From Bugulina stolonifera (taxonomy: Eukaryota > Bryozoa > Gymnolaemata > Cheilostomatida > Bugulidae): DNA of 64,000 bases. This document shows, one piece after another, positions 26,471 to 38,072 of this stretch. The notes below the pieces were generated by a model, which was not told where the DNA came from, made no database searches, and saw only the letters and a list, made by a program, of their open reading frames with translations. Every line of letters starts with the position of its first letter. The first letter of the stretch is position 1. The stretch covers positions 19,320,252-19,384,251 of the forward strand of contig OW285193.1 of the NCBI GenBank assembly GCA_935421135.1. The letters are read 5' to 3'. The position numbers and the translations under genes were made by a program.

Positions 26471-29400
26471 ATGGCTGGAAAACAACTTACAAAGGAAGAA
26501 GAACTACTATTGCAGGATTTTAGTCGAAATGTTTCAACTAAATCATCAGCTTTGTTTTATGTAAACGCTCTCATAATTTCGGCTGTACCCTTATGTGAGT
26601 ATAAAGGACCAAGACTGCAAATATGTAGCTTTTACTACAATATTAATATAAATACTAGCTGAAACTGGAAATGGTGCTTTTCATAATTGGTTATTTGCAT
26701 ACGATACTGTTACCCTTCTAATACATAGATAGGCTATATCTATAAGTATATTTTATTATTATTATAATTATTATTTAATGATTTTAATTTATGTTAATAA
26801 TTATAATTATTAAAATAAAAATATATAAAATTGAAGTAATTTTTATAATTGTTAATTATTAGCAATGAGATGATAGTACATGATATAACCGTGCATACTC
26901 CTGTAATAAGTGATCACTCAATAATAATAATATCTCTAAATTTATGTGCAGAGCTAACCAAGGATTTGAGTAGTCGAATAATATATAATTATGACCAAGT
27001 AGACATCAAACGGGCAAAGGAAACTTTTGGTCCATGGGAGGAAGCGATAAGGCAAGCCATTGAGAAGAAGGAACACATAGACTCTATTTATGATATGTTT
27101 ATTCAATCGATACAAGATTTAAAGAACAAGTGTATAAAAACCAAAACTATTACTACAATTCCTAATAGTCCAGAATGGATGACAAAAAGACTCAAAAGTT
27201 CTATTAGCCATCAGCGCACACTTTATAATAAAATGAAAAGATTTCCATCAGACTATAACATCAAACAATATAAGATGTGTAGAAAAAAGAACAAGATTTT
27301 AGTAAAATATGCTAAAAAAAGCTTCATGAACCGAATGTTATACAAACCTCTCATGGAAGGTAATTCAAAATCATTTTATAAGTATCTTCGAGCATGCAGA
27401 AGTAATGACTCCAATATTATTCCACACTTGAAATATACTAACCAAATTCTCAAAACACCAGAATCTAAAGCCAACTGTTTCAATGAATATTTTGAGTCTG
27501 TGTTCACAGTGGATGATGCGTCTGTTTGTCAAACTCTTGGTACTTCATATGACAATACAATTGTCAGTCAAGAGATTACTGTGACTGCCAAAGGAGTTTT
27601 AAAGTTATTAAGCGACATTGATACCAACAAAGCAGGTGGACCTGATAACATCTCAGGTGTTGTGTTGAAAGTTTTTGCTCCTGTCATCAACATTTCTCTT
27701 AAAGATATATTTTCATATTCACTTTCATCAGGAGTACTTCCTTCAGTTTGGAGGCTGGCCAGAGTTCAGCCAGTCCATAAAAAGGGAAGTAAACAGCTAC
27801 CTAAAAACTATCGCCCAGTCTCTTTGACTTGTATAACATGCAAGCTTCTTGAGCACATTATTTCCTCCCATTTACACCGTGTTTTACAAGAAGTAGACTT
27901 TTTTGCTGATGGTCAACATGGTTTTCGTCCACACAGATCCTGTGATACACAACTCGTCCATACTCTTGGACATGTTTCCCATTTGTATGATTTAGGTAAC
28001 ACCATAAACTTACTTATTTTAGATTTTTCGAAAGCATTTGATACAGTAAATCATAGGAAGCTGATTTTCAAATTAACACATTGTCACAAATTCTGAGCAA
28101 TACATGTAGACTCTCCTACTACTGTACTAGCCATATGGGCATAATGTAGGAATAAGAATATTTCATTTATATACGTGTTATAATATAAGTACATAGTATA
28201 CATTTATATTGATGTCATGCTAAGGGCAATAATGAGCCATACATTGTTTACACTGACATACCTTTATTACTACTGTAACTATAGGCTACTATTGCTATAA
28301 TTATTGCGCAATATTGTTTACTACTACAATGTACCTGTATACTCTGGAATGTAGTAGAATATTCTTTCAGCTGATTATGACTAATTGTTATTGTAATGAT
28401 GTAATATTTTGGTGGAGAACTCACTAGAACATTCTTCTCACATATATAAGCAAGCCCAATTTTTATAATTATCAGTTAACTTCTAGCAATAAACAAGGAT
28501 ATATTACACTACACACTACATCTTCTCTGCACTAGATAGACCAAGCTGTGTGTCACTTGATTATCTCTGACTACAGTGACTTCACCGAACTCTCACAAGT
28601 ACTACTATCTTGTGACAATTGGGGGCTGCTCCGGGAAGTCATCAGTCGCAGACAGGGAGATTAACAACGTCGGCATACACCGGATACTAATAGCTGCAGG
28701 AAAAAGATGGCATTATTGGAAAAAGTAAGTCAAATGGGCAAGGATCTTGGACTTACAGATCAGAAGTTGGTAGAATTTATTGACAAGAATCTACCAATCA
28801 TAGAAAAAGATATGGAACGGGAAGAGCGTAGACTGGAACGTGAAGCTAAACTAGAATCTGAACGTCTGAAAATGGAAGCTGATAAGGAGAATGCTGAACG
28901 AGAGCGAGAAGCTGAGAAAGAGCGCCGAGAAGCTGAGAAAGAGCGCCGAGAAGCTGAAATGGAAGTTGAGAGACAGCGCATGGCACACGAACTAGAGGTT
29001 AAGAAGATAGAAGCCAGCACAAGCCTAGAACAATCCAAGCACGAAAGTACAAGGCTGGAAATAAATAATCGACCCAAACCAAAACTTCCATTTTTCGATG
29101 AAAAAGTCGACAGCATGGATAGTTATCTGGAAAGATTTGAGTGGATTGCTGAGTGCTACAACTGGGAGGTGAGTGATTGGTCTTACCACTTAAGCCAATA
29201 CTTACGAGGCAAAGCCACAGAGGCCTATACTCGACTAGCGCCAAGTGATAGGAAGATTTATGCTAAAGTCAAGGAAGCTTTATTAGAGCGATACAACCTG
29301 ACAGAAGAAGGCTACCGGAAGAAATTTCGACAGTCTGAAGCACACGAGGATGAGACACCTCAACAATTCTATACAAGACTTGAAGACTACTGCAAAAAGT

Positions 29401-32400
29401 GGGTAGAGCTTTCACAGAGTCAAGATATTGCACAACTCATCGTCACGGAACAATTTATATCATCGTGTCCCTCCGACCTGGAAGTGCATCTGAACCAGAT
29501 GACCTTCACAAACAAAGAAGAGCTAACACATGCAGCATCCAAATATCTGCATGCAAGAGGGCGCAAGTTAGCAAGACACAAGAAAATTAACAAACCAGAT
29601 AAAGCAGATACTACATCGAGCAACAACTTCCAAAGAAGTGAAGGTAGTTGTTATTTATGCTCAGAAAAGGGCCATGTAGCGAGAGATTGTTACAAAAGAG
29701 CTAAGAAGTTTTGCTCAAACTGCAACATGAACAATCATAACACCTCTGAGTGCAAGAGGAATGACAGAAGGACGATTAAACAGGTTGGTGCTGTCAAGCA
29801 GATGGTTCACACGAATGAGGAATCTAGAAGAGATGGAATCAACAAGGAGAAACCACCTAGAGAGATGATAGTTGATGGACAAAAGTACGTCAACGTCGCA
29901 CAATGTGATTATGTAACAGCTTCTAATGAAAACAACATCAGCGTCTTTAAGGGTAAAGTGAATGGGTCAAAAGTGAATCTTATCCGTGATACTGGATGCA
30001 GTACTGTTGTCATAAAGAAAGAATTTGTCAACCCAGAAGACTATACTGGTGAGCATCTATACCTTCGCTTTGCAAATAGCAGTGTAGAAAAGGCGCCATG
30101 TGCATATGTGAATATTCAGTCACCCTTCTATTGCGGACGTTACTGCGCAGCAGTGCTGGAGGATCCTTCACATGACTTATTGATTGGCAACATACCTGAA
30201 GCAAGATCAGCAGATGACCCACAATTAAATTGGGAGCAATGCTCAGTGACCACTAGAGCGCAAGCCAGTAAAGAAAAGACGGGGGAAAAACCTCTGTATG
30301 TTAATGACATAGAAAACACCGTAGTCGACAGAGAAGATTTTGAAAGAATGCAGAAGGAAGACGGTTCACTTAGAAGATTCTATGATGCAACTGAGATCAA
30401 AGACGGGAAAAACCAGTCGACCAGGTTTTATGTGAAAAAGGGACTCCTTTATCGTGAGTATACAAACAAGAAAGTCAACCATGGTCAACCAAATAGACAG
30501 TTATTGGTACCAACTAAGCTAAGGAAAGAAGTAATGCAGAAGGGGCATGACAGCATCATGAGTGGCCACCTCGGAGTGAAAAAGACATCAGATCGGATCT
30601 TATCTAACTTCTTTTGGCCTGGTCTCAACAGTGATGTCGTCCGATTCTGCCGATCATGTGATATATGCCAGAAGACAGTAAAGAAGGGTTCTGTAATGAA
30701 GGTGCCTGTCCAGGAGACCCCGCTTATCGACACCCCATTCAAGAGATGTGCTGTTGACCTGATTGGACCTATCAATCCTCCAAGTGAAAAAGGACACCGA
30801 TACATTCTTACGCTTGTCGACTACGCCACTAGATACCCAGAAGCCATTCCACTCAAGAACATAGACTCTGTGTCTGTAGCCGAAGCTCTACTTGACATCT
30901 ACAGCCGTGTTGGAGTTCCAGAAGAAGTAATTAGCGATCAGGGGACCCAGTTCATATCTGACTATATGAAGGAGTTTACTAGGCTGCTCGGAATCAGGCA
31001 GTTACCAACAACACCCTATCATGCCATGGCAAATGGGCTGGTAGAGAGATTCAATGGAACACTCAAGAGCATTCTGAAATGGATGTGTACGAAAGAACCT
31101 CGGCAATGGCACCGACTGATTAATGCTGCTTTGTTTGCCTATCGAGAGGTTCCTCAGGAATCGACAGGATTTTCACCTTTCGAATTATTGTACGGACGGA
31201 CTATCAGAGGACCTATGTATATTCTGAGACAACTCTGGACAAAAGAAGACGCAGATGAGGATGTGAAGACTAGTTACCAGCATGTTTTGGAACTCAGAGA
31301 ACGCCTTGATGACCTCATGGAAATAGCCCAGTCATCCCTTAAGGACAGTCAGAAGAGGTACAAGAATTATTTTGACAGGAAGGCAAAACCAAGAGGATTC
31401 GCTACAGGTGACAAGGTGCTTATTCTTCTACCTACTAACAGTAATAAGCTACTAATGCATTGGCAAGGACCATTCACAGTAGAAGAGAAGATGGGATTAA
31501 ATGACTACAGAGTCAATGTTAGAGGAAAGAAAAGGACATACCATGCCAATATGTTAAAGAAGTACTATGACAGGGAAGGAGAGGGTCAACCATCGACTGT
31601 AGGAGCCATTTCAACACTAAATGTTGCAAATGTTGGCATCATAACTCCTGACGACAATTTGGATCTGGATGAATATCAAGATGGACTCCTGGAGTTGTTT
31701 GAACCCAAAGTACAGAAGGAAACTATAGATGATGTCGCGGTAGGCAAAGGACTGGATAAGGCTAAGAAACAACAACTTAATGCTATAATAGAGAGGTATG
31801 ATAAGCTGTTCAGTGATCTACCTGGAAATGCAAAGGGAATGGAGCACTCAATTCAACTCATCAGTAAAGAGCCAGTCAAGTCAAAGCCTTACAAACTACC
31901 ATTTAAAGTGAGGGAAACATTAAAAGATGACATCAAGGAGATGCTGAGTATGGGAGTTATCAGGCCTTCGACCTCTCCTTACGCCTCACCAACTGTGATT
32001 GTCAAGAAGCCTGACGGCACAAATAGGATTTGCATAGATTACAGGAAATTGAATAAAATTACGGTCTTTGATCCGGAGCCAATGGTGACTGGTGATAGCC
32101 TCTTCCAGAAGTTGAATGGCGACAAGTTCTTCAGTAAGCTTGATTTATCCAAAGGATATTGGCAGATTCCAGTCAGACCAGAAGATGTTGCAAAAACCGC
32201 ATTTGTTACTCCGGATGGACACTATGAATTTTTAAAGATGCCTTTCGGTATGGTCAACTCAGGTGCCACCCTTGTGCGAGCCATGAGAAAGCTAATTGGA
32301 GACTTAGGTGGTGTTGACAACTATATTGATGACGTCATCATTCACACGGCAACATGGGACGAACATATACAACTGCTTGATAAAGTATTTCGAATATTGA

Positions 32401-35400
32401 GCGAAGCAGGGCTCACACTGCGACCTAGCAAATGCAATATTGGGGAAGTAGATGTGGAATTCATCGGTCATCAGCTACAAGATGGACAGATCAGACCTAT
32501 AGAAGACAACGTCGAGAAAATCAAATCTGCTCCACGCCCGACTGACAAGACCCAAGTTAGATCTTTCCTCGGTCTTACGGGATATTATAGAGAATTTATA
32601 CCTCACTATTCTACAGTGGCCAGCCCACTGACAGATCTGACCAAGAAAGGCCAGCCAAAGATTGTCAACTGGGGAGACTCACAGGAGAAAGCTTATAGCA
32701 GACTGAAGTCTATGCTCACTAGCGCTCCAGTTCTACAACTACCTGACGTTAACAAACCATTTGTGCTGAGGACTGACGCATCAGATGTAGCTGTTGGAGC
32801 TGTCTTACTCCAAGAATTCAGCGGCAAGCTATTTCCGGTGAGTTATGCAAGCAGAAAACTTCTGGACCGTGAAAGGAACTACTCAGCCATAGAAAAGGAG
32901 TGCCTAGCAGTTGTATGGGCAGTGAAGAAGTATTTACAGTATCTGTATGGAGTAGAGTTCACACTACAGACTGACCATCAACCATTAGTATACATTAACC
33001 AAGCAAAGTTCGAGAACAGCAGAGTGATGAGATGGGCGATGTACTTACAGAACTTTAGAATTAAAGTAGAATCAATAAAAGGCAAAGACAATGTAGGTGC
33101 TGACTATCTGAGTAGAATTGACTCAGAATTTGAATAATAGTGCGCAATTATTAAAATAATTCCTCTCAAATGGGGGGTTGTCACAAATTCTGAGCAATAC
33201 ATGTAGACTCTCCTACTACTGTACTAGCCATATGGGCATAATGTAGGAATAAGAATATTTCATTTATATACGTGTTATAATATAAGTACATAGTATACAT
33301 TTATATTGATGTCATGCTAAGGGCCATAATGAGCCATACATTGTTTACACTGACATACCTTTATTACTACTGTAACTATAGGCTACTATTGCTATAATTA
33401 TTGCGCAATATTGTTTACTACTACAATGTACCTGTATACTCTGGAATGTAGTAGAATATTCTTTCAGCTGATTATGACTAATTGTTATTGTAATGATGTA
33501 ATATTTTGGTGGAGAACTCACTAGAACATTCTTCTCACATATATAAGCAAGCCCAATTTTTATAATTATCAGTTAACTTCTAGCAATAAACAAGGATATA
33601 TTACACTACACACTACATCTTCTCTGCACTAGATAGACCAAGCTGTGTGTCACTTGATTATCTCTGACTACAGTGACTTCACCGAACTCTCACAAGTACT
33701 ACTATCTTGTGACACACATATTGGTATCAACAGTACTATTGTCAGCTGGATTTCAAAATTTTTGAATGATCGAAGACAATATGTCATGGTAGAAGGTCAA
33801 AACTCCAGCTGTCGACCTGTAACATCAGGAGTTCCTCAGGGTTCAGTTTTAGGGCCACTTCTCTTTTTAATTTTTATCAATGATCTGCCTTTACAATTAA
33901 AGTCTCCATGTAGGTTATTTGCAGATGATGTGATCATTTATAATACCGTTAAAAATGCATCAATCTTGCAACAAGATCTAAATAAGCTAGAAATGTGGTC
34001 GGAGAAGTGGCAATTGAGTTTTAATGTCTCAAAGTGTAGTTTTTTACAAATTGGACAGAAAGGACGAAGTGATAAACAAGACTATTTTTTACACCACCAA
34101 ATTTTAAAACAAGTTGAATTTCACATGTATCTCGGAGTCTGTCTGCAGTCAAATTTAAAATGGGATCGCCATATTAACAAAATTACCCACACTGCAACAC
34201 TAAGGCTAGCTCAACTGCGCAGAATTTTAAAGTATGCAAATATGCCAACACGCAGAGTAGCATATTTAACATTAGTAAGACCTTTGCTAGAGTTTGCAAG
34301 CCAAGTGTGGGACGCTCATCAAAAAACTCTAATTAAGCAAATTGAAAAGGTACAAAATAAAGGTCTAAGATTTATTTATAAAATTAGAGGGCAAGTTAGT
34401 TTTAAACAGCTGAGGGAAAAGGTAGGCATAAAGTCTTTACAAGAACGGAGGAAGGAGGCAAGATTGTCACTTTTTTCAAGGTGCCTGGCTGAAGGTATTG
34501 AGCCAACTTTTAATTATAATTTAGATAAGATACACAAAACAAGACAGGCCGTTAATACATATACACCACACATCAGAACAAATATCTTTTATTCCTCATT
34601 TTGGCCCAGAACCCTGAGAGAGCTACGGTCTGAATGAATGACTGAGACTAATAATAACACATATATCACAAAACATAAAAAAAATACATATATATATAAA
34701 TATCATATAACAAAGAAAAAGATTACAAAAATAGCACTTTTAACATAAAATTGAAAAAAAAAAAAACAATCGAGTTCTCACGACTTTACGCACTTTTAAG
34801 TGCGGTCTCTGTGAGAAAATGCAAAAAAAAAAAAAAAAATTATACTGATACGACAATGAATAACAATAATCACTATAATGCAGAGTATAATGCTATATAG
34901 TATAAGTATTTGTGATTTGATCACTAGTTTGAAACGGTTGTGGAATAAGTTCTTATCAAGGACCACCCCAAACCCCAGATTCCTACCAACGACCATCAGA
35001 GGGACCATGAACTAAAGGTGTAACACACAGTATTCAGCTGGAAACAGAGGGTGGTAGTTCAACCCCTTGTAAAGGAGGGCTACTAACAGAGAACAAACAG
35101 CAGGTTGCTGCAATCCCTGTGGCCAAACACCTTATGCACACTGTTAGTCAACTGAGGCACTCGTTTTTCTTTTAGTTTCCTGTGTGTTTGATGCCGTCAA
35201 GGGTATTTAAAGGGGGGACCGTTCCATCGGATATGATCATCGCCACCAGGCCTAGCCTTGAAGGTATTGGCCTCTCTTGAAGTTCTTCATTGCCATCTGT
35301 CAGCTTTTCGCGATCTTTTATGTTAGAGATGAAGCCATATTGATATTCTGTACCATTTTATGGTTTCTACTTCTTTCTGAGCAGTGGAGTCCCATGCAAT

Positions 35401-37208
35401 GTAAGCATATTTCTACTTTCTGGTGTGGTAAGCAAAGAGATTTGTGGGCAGTTGGTTATTAAGTGTTCAAGTTCATCTCTGCTGCTGATGCCCACCTACT
35501 CGGTGAACCAAGTTCTGGAATCTTTGTTCATGGCCAGGAGCGGACACAATATAGCACTCAATGTCAGATATGGATGCAAGATTCTTCAACAAGAGAGTTT
35601 GGGGTTCCCTTTTAAAGGGGTTATCATGTATGGTTTACGTCCATGTTCAATGCAGCCTCTAATACTTAGGTTTATTGCATTTGTGCTACTATAAGCAGAG
35701 TTGTGTCCTCTTGCCCAGGTTTCACTAGCTAGCACTATTCAATGCTGCTTTGAACGCAATTTTGTTATGGAGACACAACTGTGTGCTTTTAGGTCATATA
35801 GAGAAAATTGTTGAATTCAAGCTGTTTGCATAGAAAGGGTACAGTAGTGAACAAATGATTTCACAGAAGTTTTACTAATTTAGCTGTATGGTAACTTGTG
35901 CCTTGTGCAAGTTTTAGAATTTGTTTGGGCTTTCTTTTGGCTGGCAGTAAGTAGCTGCCTTTTTCGGTAGGTCTGTATTTCATCTGGCCAGACTATATAA
36001 ACCGACTGTTATTGTTTTCTTCTATATGCCTATACATTGTGTTGTGGCCTAGTTGTTCTAAATATAGCCTGGAAGACAAAAACATAGGATAACTAACAGT
36101 ACTAGAATAATAAGTATCTAGACACTCAATATATTGTACCACTAAACAGCTGAGTGCGTCTTAATGCTATCTTAAAACACATAATACTCCCACATGAAAG
36201 CAGATTTGCTTAATAAGAGCATTAGAAATGATGACCTTTGAAGGGCAAATAATAGAATAGTGTCATCACAACATTCTCTCTCATGTCTTGTGACAGTGAG
36301 GTAACTTCTTCTGTTCCCCAAAACCCCAACTCTCAGTCTACAGATTAAATCAGATGGTATTCTCTATTTAGAGTGTTACAGCTCTGGTTCACATGAACTA
36401 GAAATACTATGTATGTGAAGTGACAGTTTTATTACTGCAGTATGTCTCTATTACAGGGATCTACTGGAGAATCCACAGAATGGACCCAATACAGTCTGGA
36501 ATTCTGTTCGTACTGATGACCGGGATCAGCACCTACCTTCTCTCATTTGCTTACAAAAATGTTAAATTCATTCTTAAACACAAGTAGGTATACTGAGCTA
36601 CTCGCTTGCACTGGTACCTCTCCATTGTATAAATAGGCTATTCTGCTGTTTTGTAGCGTGTTTGAGCAAACGTCCACTAATCAGATTTTATAATTATGAT
36701 CGGCAAGGGTATGCTACAGACCCCATGTGGTTTGCTTGTGTGTATATTAATTATACACAAACTCATGTTACAGGGCAGCCCAGAAAGTGGAGGAAGGAGT
36801 GACCAATGAGATTATGAAGAAGTTTGCTGATGACAAGAAAGTTTCAAAGAAAGAAAAAGATGAGAGGTTTGTACTAACAGTAAGCCTAGCCAGTGTTAGT
36901 GATAGTGATCGTGTGAGTAATAGTTACAGTACATACAGTCATAGTGTTAGCTATAGTCACAGTACAAGTTATCAGTGCAAGTTATAACAGACTCTACATT
37001 GTGTTTTAGAATCCTATGGAAGAAGAATGAAGTGGCCGACTACCAAGCTACTAATTACTCCATCTTCTACAATAACGCCATATTCTTTGCTCTAGTAGTT
37101 CTATGCTCTTTCTGTTTTTTCAAGAGCCTCTCCCCTAATGTCAACTACATTCTTTCTATGGGCGTAGCCTCTGGTCTTGTAGCTCTAGTCAGTACTGGCA
37201 GTAAATAG
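26471..37208 (+). CDS. SSR3: Signal sequence receptor subunit 3 / TRAP-gamma (complete)
   Basis: Four coding exons: 26471-26594, 36457-36583, 36774-36866 and 37010-37208 (stop TAG) join in phase to 180 residues, against ~185 in vertebrates. The start is fixed by [18 protein letters not shown], which aligns with the family's N-terminal LLLQDFSRN. Four hydrophobic stretches follow: around [49 protein letters not shown] and [16 protein letters not shown]; the conserved [18 protein letters not shown] and C-terminal LVSTGSK are present. TRAP-gamma is an ER translocon-associated membrane protein that assists protein translocation. Intron 1 is ~9.9 kb because it hosts a LINE with a nested LTR retrotransposon; the splice sites (t|GTGAGT and TTACAG|gg) look intact, so the host gene is probably functional. 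Confidence 0.97.
26861..28081 (+). pseudogene. LINE ORF2, upstream part: endonuclease end and RT start
   Basis: The frame opens in the last strand of an EEP-type endonuclease ([14 protein letters not shown] contains the SDH motif). A basic linker follows ([26 protein letters not shown]), then RT blocks: [44 protein letters not shown] and [11 protein letters not shown] (the first catalytic Asp block). It stops at the LTR element; the few residues read into the LTR are artefact. Product: a reverse transcriptase that would prime on nicked target DNA. It cannot be expressed as one protein here because of the insertion. Confidence 0.92.
28082..28617 (+). repeat. 5' LTR of the GMR1-like element
   Basis: 536 bp, TG...CA ends. 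It contains a plausible TATA box (catatataag near 28440) and an AATAAA (near 28488), as expected for an LTR promoter and polyadenylation signal. Confidence 0.95.
28620..28637 (+). other. Putative primer binding site
   Basis: Starts TGGGGGCTGCTCCGGG three bases after the 5' LTR. A PBS beginning TGG matches the CCA end of a tRNA; I cannot name the tRNA from sequence alone. Confidence 0.6.
28707..33137 (+). CDS. Gag-Pol polyprotein, order gag-PR-IN-RT-RNaseH
   Basis: Single 1476-residue frame from an ATG 90 bp after the 5' LTR to a TAA just before the 3' LTR. In order: a charged Glu/Arg coiled coil (~35-110); a gag core; a CCHC zinc knuckle ([14 protein letters not shown], ~314-327) and a second Cys/His cluster; aspartic protease with DTG (~428); integrase HHCC zinc region (H~612, CRSCDIC ~646-652) and catalytic D,D,E (VDLIG ~681, SDQGTQF ~742, NGLVERFNG ~776); then reverse transcriptase (IDYRKLNK ~1110, YIDD ~1206) and RNase H (RTDAS ~1354, TDHQP ~1420). 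The RT is of Ty3/gypsy type yet lies after integrase, which is the Ty1/copia order. All catalytic residues I can identify are present and no frame break is seen, so the element may be active. A single fused frame implies that gag and pol ratios are set by processing rather than frameshifting. Confidence 0.95.
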   Translation: MALLEKVSQMGKDLGLTDQKLVEFIDKNLPIIEKDMEREERRLEREAKLESERLKMEADKENAEREREAEKERREAEKERREAEMEVERQRMAHELEVKKIEASTSLEQSKHESTRLEINNRPKPKLPFFDEKVDSMDSYLERFEWIAECYNWEVSDWSYHLSQYLRGKATEAYTRLAPSDRKIYAKVKEALLERYNLTEEGYRKKFRQSEAHEDETPQQFYTRLEDYCKKWVELSQSQDIAQLIVTEQFISSCPSDLEVHLNQMTFTNKEELTHAASKYLHARGRKLARHKKINKPDKADTTSSNNFQRSEGSCYLCSEKGHVARDCYKRAKKFCSNCNMNNHNTSECKRNDRRTIKQVGAVKQMVHTNEESRRDGINKEKPPREMIVDGQKYVNVAQCDYVTASNENNISVFKGKVNGSKVNLIRDTGCSTVVIKKEFVNPEDYTGEHLYLRFANSSVEKAPCAYVNIQSPFYCGRYCAAVLEDPSHDLLIGNIPEARSADDPQLNWEQCSVTTRAQASKEKTGEKPLYVNDIENTVVDREDFERMQKEDGSLRRFYDATEIKDGKNQSTRFYVKKGLLYREYTNKKVNHGQPNRQLLVPTKLRKEVMQKGHDSIMSGHLGVKKTSDRILSNFFWPGLNSDVVRFCRSCDICQKTVKKGSVMKVPVQETPLIDTPFKRCAVDLIGPINPPSEKGHRYILTLVDYATRYPEAIPLKNIDSVSVAEALLDIYSRVGVPEEVISDQGTQFISDYMKEFTRLLGIRQLPTTPYHAMANGLVERFNGTLKSILKWMCTKEPRQWHRLINAALFAYREVPQESTGFSPFELLYGRTIRGPMYILRQLWTKEDADEDVKTSYQHVLELRERLDDLMEIAQSSLKDSQKRYKNYFDRKAKPRGFATGDKVLILLPTNSNKLLMHWQGPFTVEEKMGLNDYRVNVRGKKRTYHANMLKKYYDREGEGQPSTVGAISTLNVANVGIITPDDNLDLDEYQDGLLELFEPKVQKETIDDVAVGKGLDKAKKQQLNAIIERYDKLFSDLPGNAKGMEHSIQLISKEPVKSKPYKLPFKVRETLKDDIKEMLSMGVIRPSTSPYASPTVIVKKPDGTNRICIDYRKLNKITVFDPEPMVTGDSLFQKLNGDKFFSKLDLSKGYWQIPVRPEDVAKTAFVTPDGHYEFLKMPFGMVNSGATLVRAMRKLIGDLGGVDNYIDDVIIHTATWDEHIQLLDKVFRILSEAGLTLRPSKCNIGEVDVEFIGHQLQDGQIRPIEDNVEKIKSAPRPTDKTQVRSFLGLTGYYREFIPHYSTVASPLTDLTKKGQPKIVNWGDSQEKAYSRLKSMLTSAPVLQLPDVNKPFVLRTDASDVAVGAVLLQEFSGKLFPVSYASRKLLDRERNYSAIEKECLAVVWAVKKYLQYLYGVEFTLQTDHQPLVYINQAKFENSRVMRWAMYLQNFRIKVESIKGKDNVGADYLSRIDSEFE
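33166..33178 (+). other. Putative polypurine tract
   Basis: Sequence caaatggggggt lies immediately before the 3' LTR, where plus-strand priming occurs in LTR elements. Confidence 0.6.
33179..33714 (+). repeat. 3' LTR of the GMR1-like element
   Basis: 536 bp, matching the 5' LTR with one difference noticed. It is preceded by the purine tract aaatggggggt. Confidence 0.95.
33715..34637 (+). pseudogene. LINE ORF2, downstream part: RT palm and thumb, C-terminus
   Basis: Continues the same frame after the LTR element. It contains [20 protein letters not shown] and the catalytic LFADDVIIY (FADD box), then the thumb and a C-terminal region ending at TGA 34635-34637. The segment [20 protein letters not shown] matches the separate minus-strand LINE fragment at 24872-25132, showing that a family with more than one copy is present. 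Confidence 0.92.
35390..35560 (-). mobile_element. Decayed retroelement C-terminus (tentative)
   Basis: The reverse complement near 35530-35400 reads [18 protein letters not shown], similar to the x-E-x-x-E-H-x-x-x-x-C-P region often found at the end of LINE ORF2 proteins. Stops flank it on both sides. Confidence 0.35.
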
Positions 37209-37380
37209 ACAGGCATCTAGTAATCAACTTATGTAAATATTAACTATTGTGCTCTGTTAGAACTTGGGTTTTCTAGCTGAAGAACTAACTACATGTACTA
37301 CCGATGCAGTAGCTAGATTGTTAAACTGATTTAATGCTGTTTCATCGTTATGTTATATTATATTCTATCATACCGGAACA

Positions 37381-37386
37381 ATTAAA
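37381..37386 (+). promoter_or_regulatory. Candidate SSR3 polyadenylation signal
   Basis: ATTAAA 173 bases after the SSR3 stop codon. Confidence 0.45.
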
Positions 37387-37467
37387 TATAATGATATGAT
37401 GATACAATCTTTGATGTTAGGTCACATTTGCATGCAGTTACTCGGGGACTAATAAGCCATTGATGGT

Positions 37468-37527
37468 AATTAGAAGTTTTCCTCTCTCAATTTGTTTTTC
37501 ACTCCCTGAGAGGACAACTTCTAATTA
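37468..37527. repeat. Hairpin element, copy B
   Basis: taattagaagttttcctctc ... gagaggacaacttctaatta downstream of SSR3; same stem with extended AT flanks. Confidence 0.85.
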
Positions 37528-38072
37528 TAGTCAACAGCGTTTACGTGCCTTTGTTAGTAGTTACTGCACCTTTTTGAGCCTGATTAGTGATTATGTGAGT
37601 GAATGGGGGTAAGTATCAGTACAACTACTAGCTGTGAATGTGATACTGACTTTTCATGGCTAGTATGTAAGCTTATGGTTGTAGCATTCATAGACATAGT
37701 GTAATGTGTGAATAAAAGTCAAAAGAGGAAAATAATTGCACCTTGCCAGTGATAATATTGCGGCAACCCTGTGGTTGCTGCAAGGTGTCCGCGATAGGAG
37801 TTGTCTGTACCTACCTTTATGGTCCGTACCAGAGCCTGGTTCGTACCATTCAATCATTTCCTCTTGGCCAATCATTAGGCAATTTATCGTCAGTGCGGGC
37901 TAGTGACATCTAAATGGGTCAACATTTTAATAACAAATCAAAGATCTGCAACAACTTGAACTTTTCATATTTTGTTACAGTCAATTTTATTTTTGAATAG
38001 TTATTATTTTAGCTTGTACACCAACCTGCCTTTTCATGTTGTAATAAATTATTTTAACAAGTGGGACAAATT

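Larger units (their letters stand above)
28082..33714 (+). mobile_element. GMR1-like Ty3/gypsy LTR retrotransposon, full length
   Basis: A 5633-bp element with two 536-bp LTRs bounded by TGTCACAA...TTGTGACA and flanked by the 5-bp target duplication CACAT (28077-28081 and 33715-33719). I saw one difference between the LTRs (ggcaataa versus ggccataa), so insertion looks recent. It carries one uninterrupted gag-pol frame. It sits inside the reverse transcriptase frame of a LINE, which in turn lies in SSR3 intron 1, in the same orientation as both. The domain order places integrase before reverse transcriptase, the hallmark of the GMR1 group. Confidence 0.95.
26849..34842 (+). mobile_element. 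5'-truncated LINE, interrupted by the LTR element
   Basis: A non-LTR retrotransposon of the endonuclease plus reverse transcriptase type (CR1/Jockey-like by RT motifs, clade not resolved). It begins near 26850 within the endonuclease domain and ends with an A-run at ~34825-34842 after a small hairpin (ttctcac...gtgagaa). Most of its 5' end is missing, as usual for LINE copies. It occupies SSR3 intron 1. The LTR element inserted at 28082 splits its coding frame, and the frame is open on both sides with the CACAT duplication at the joint, so the LINE was intact here when it was hit. Confidence 0.93.

Noticed and set aside
28760..30805. Minus-strand open frames within the retrotransposon
   Set aside because: Shadows of the gag-pol frame; no own motifs or start context.
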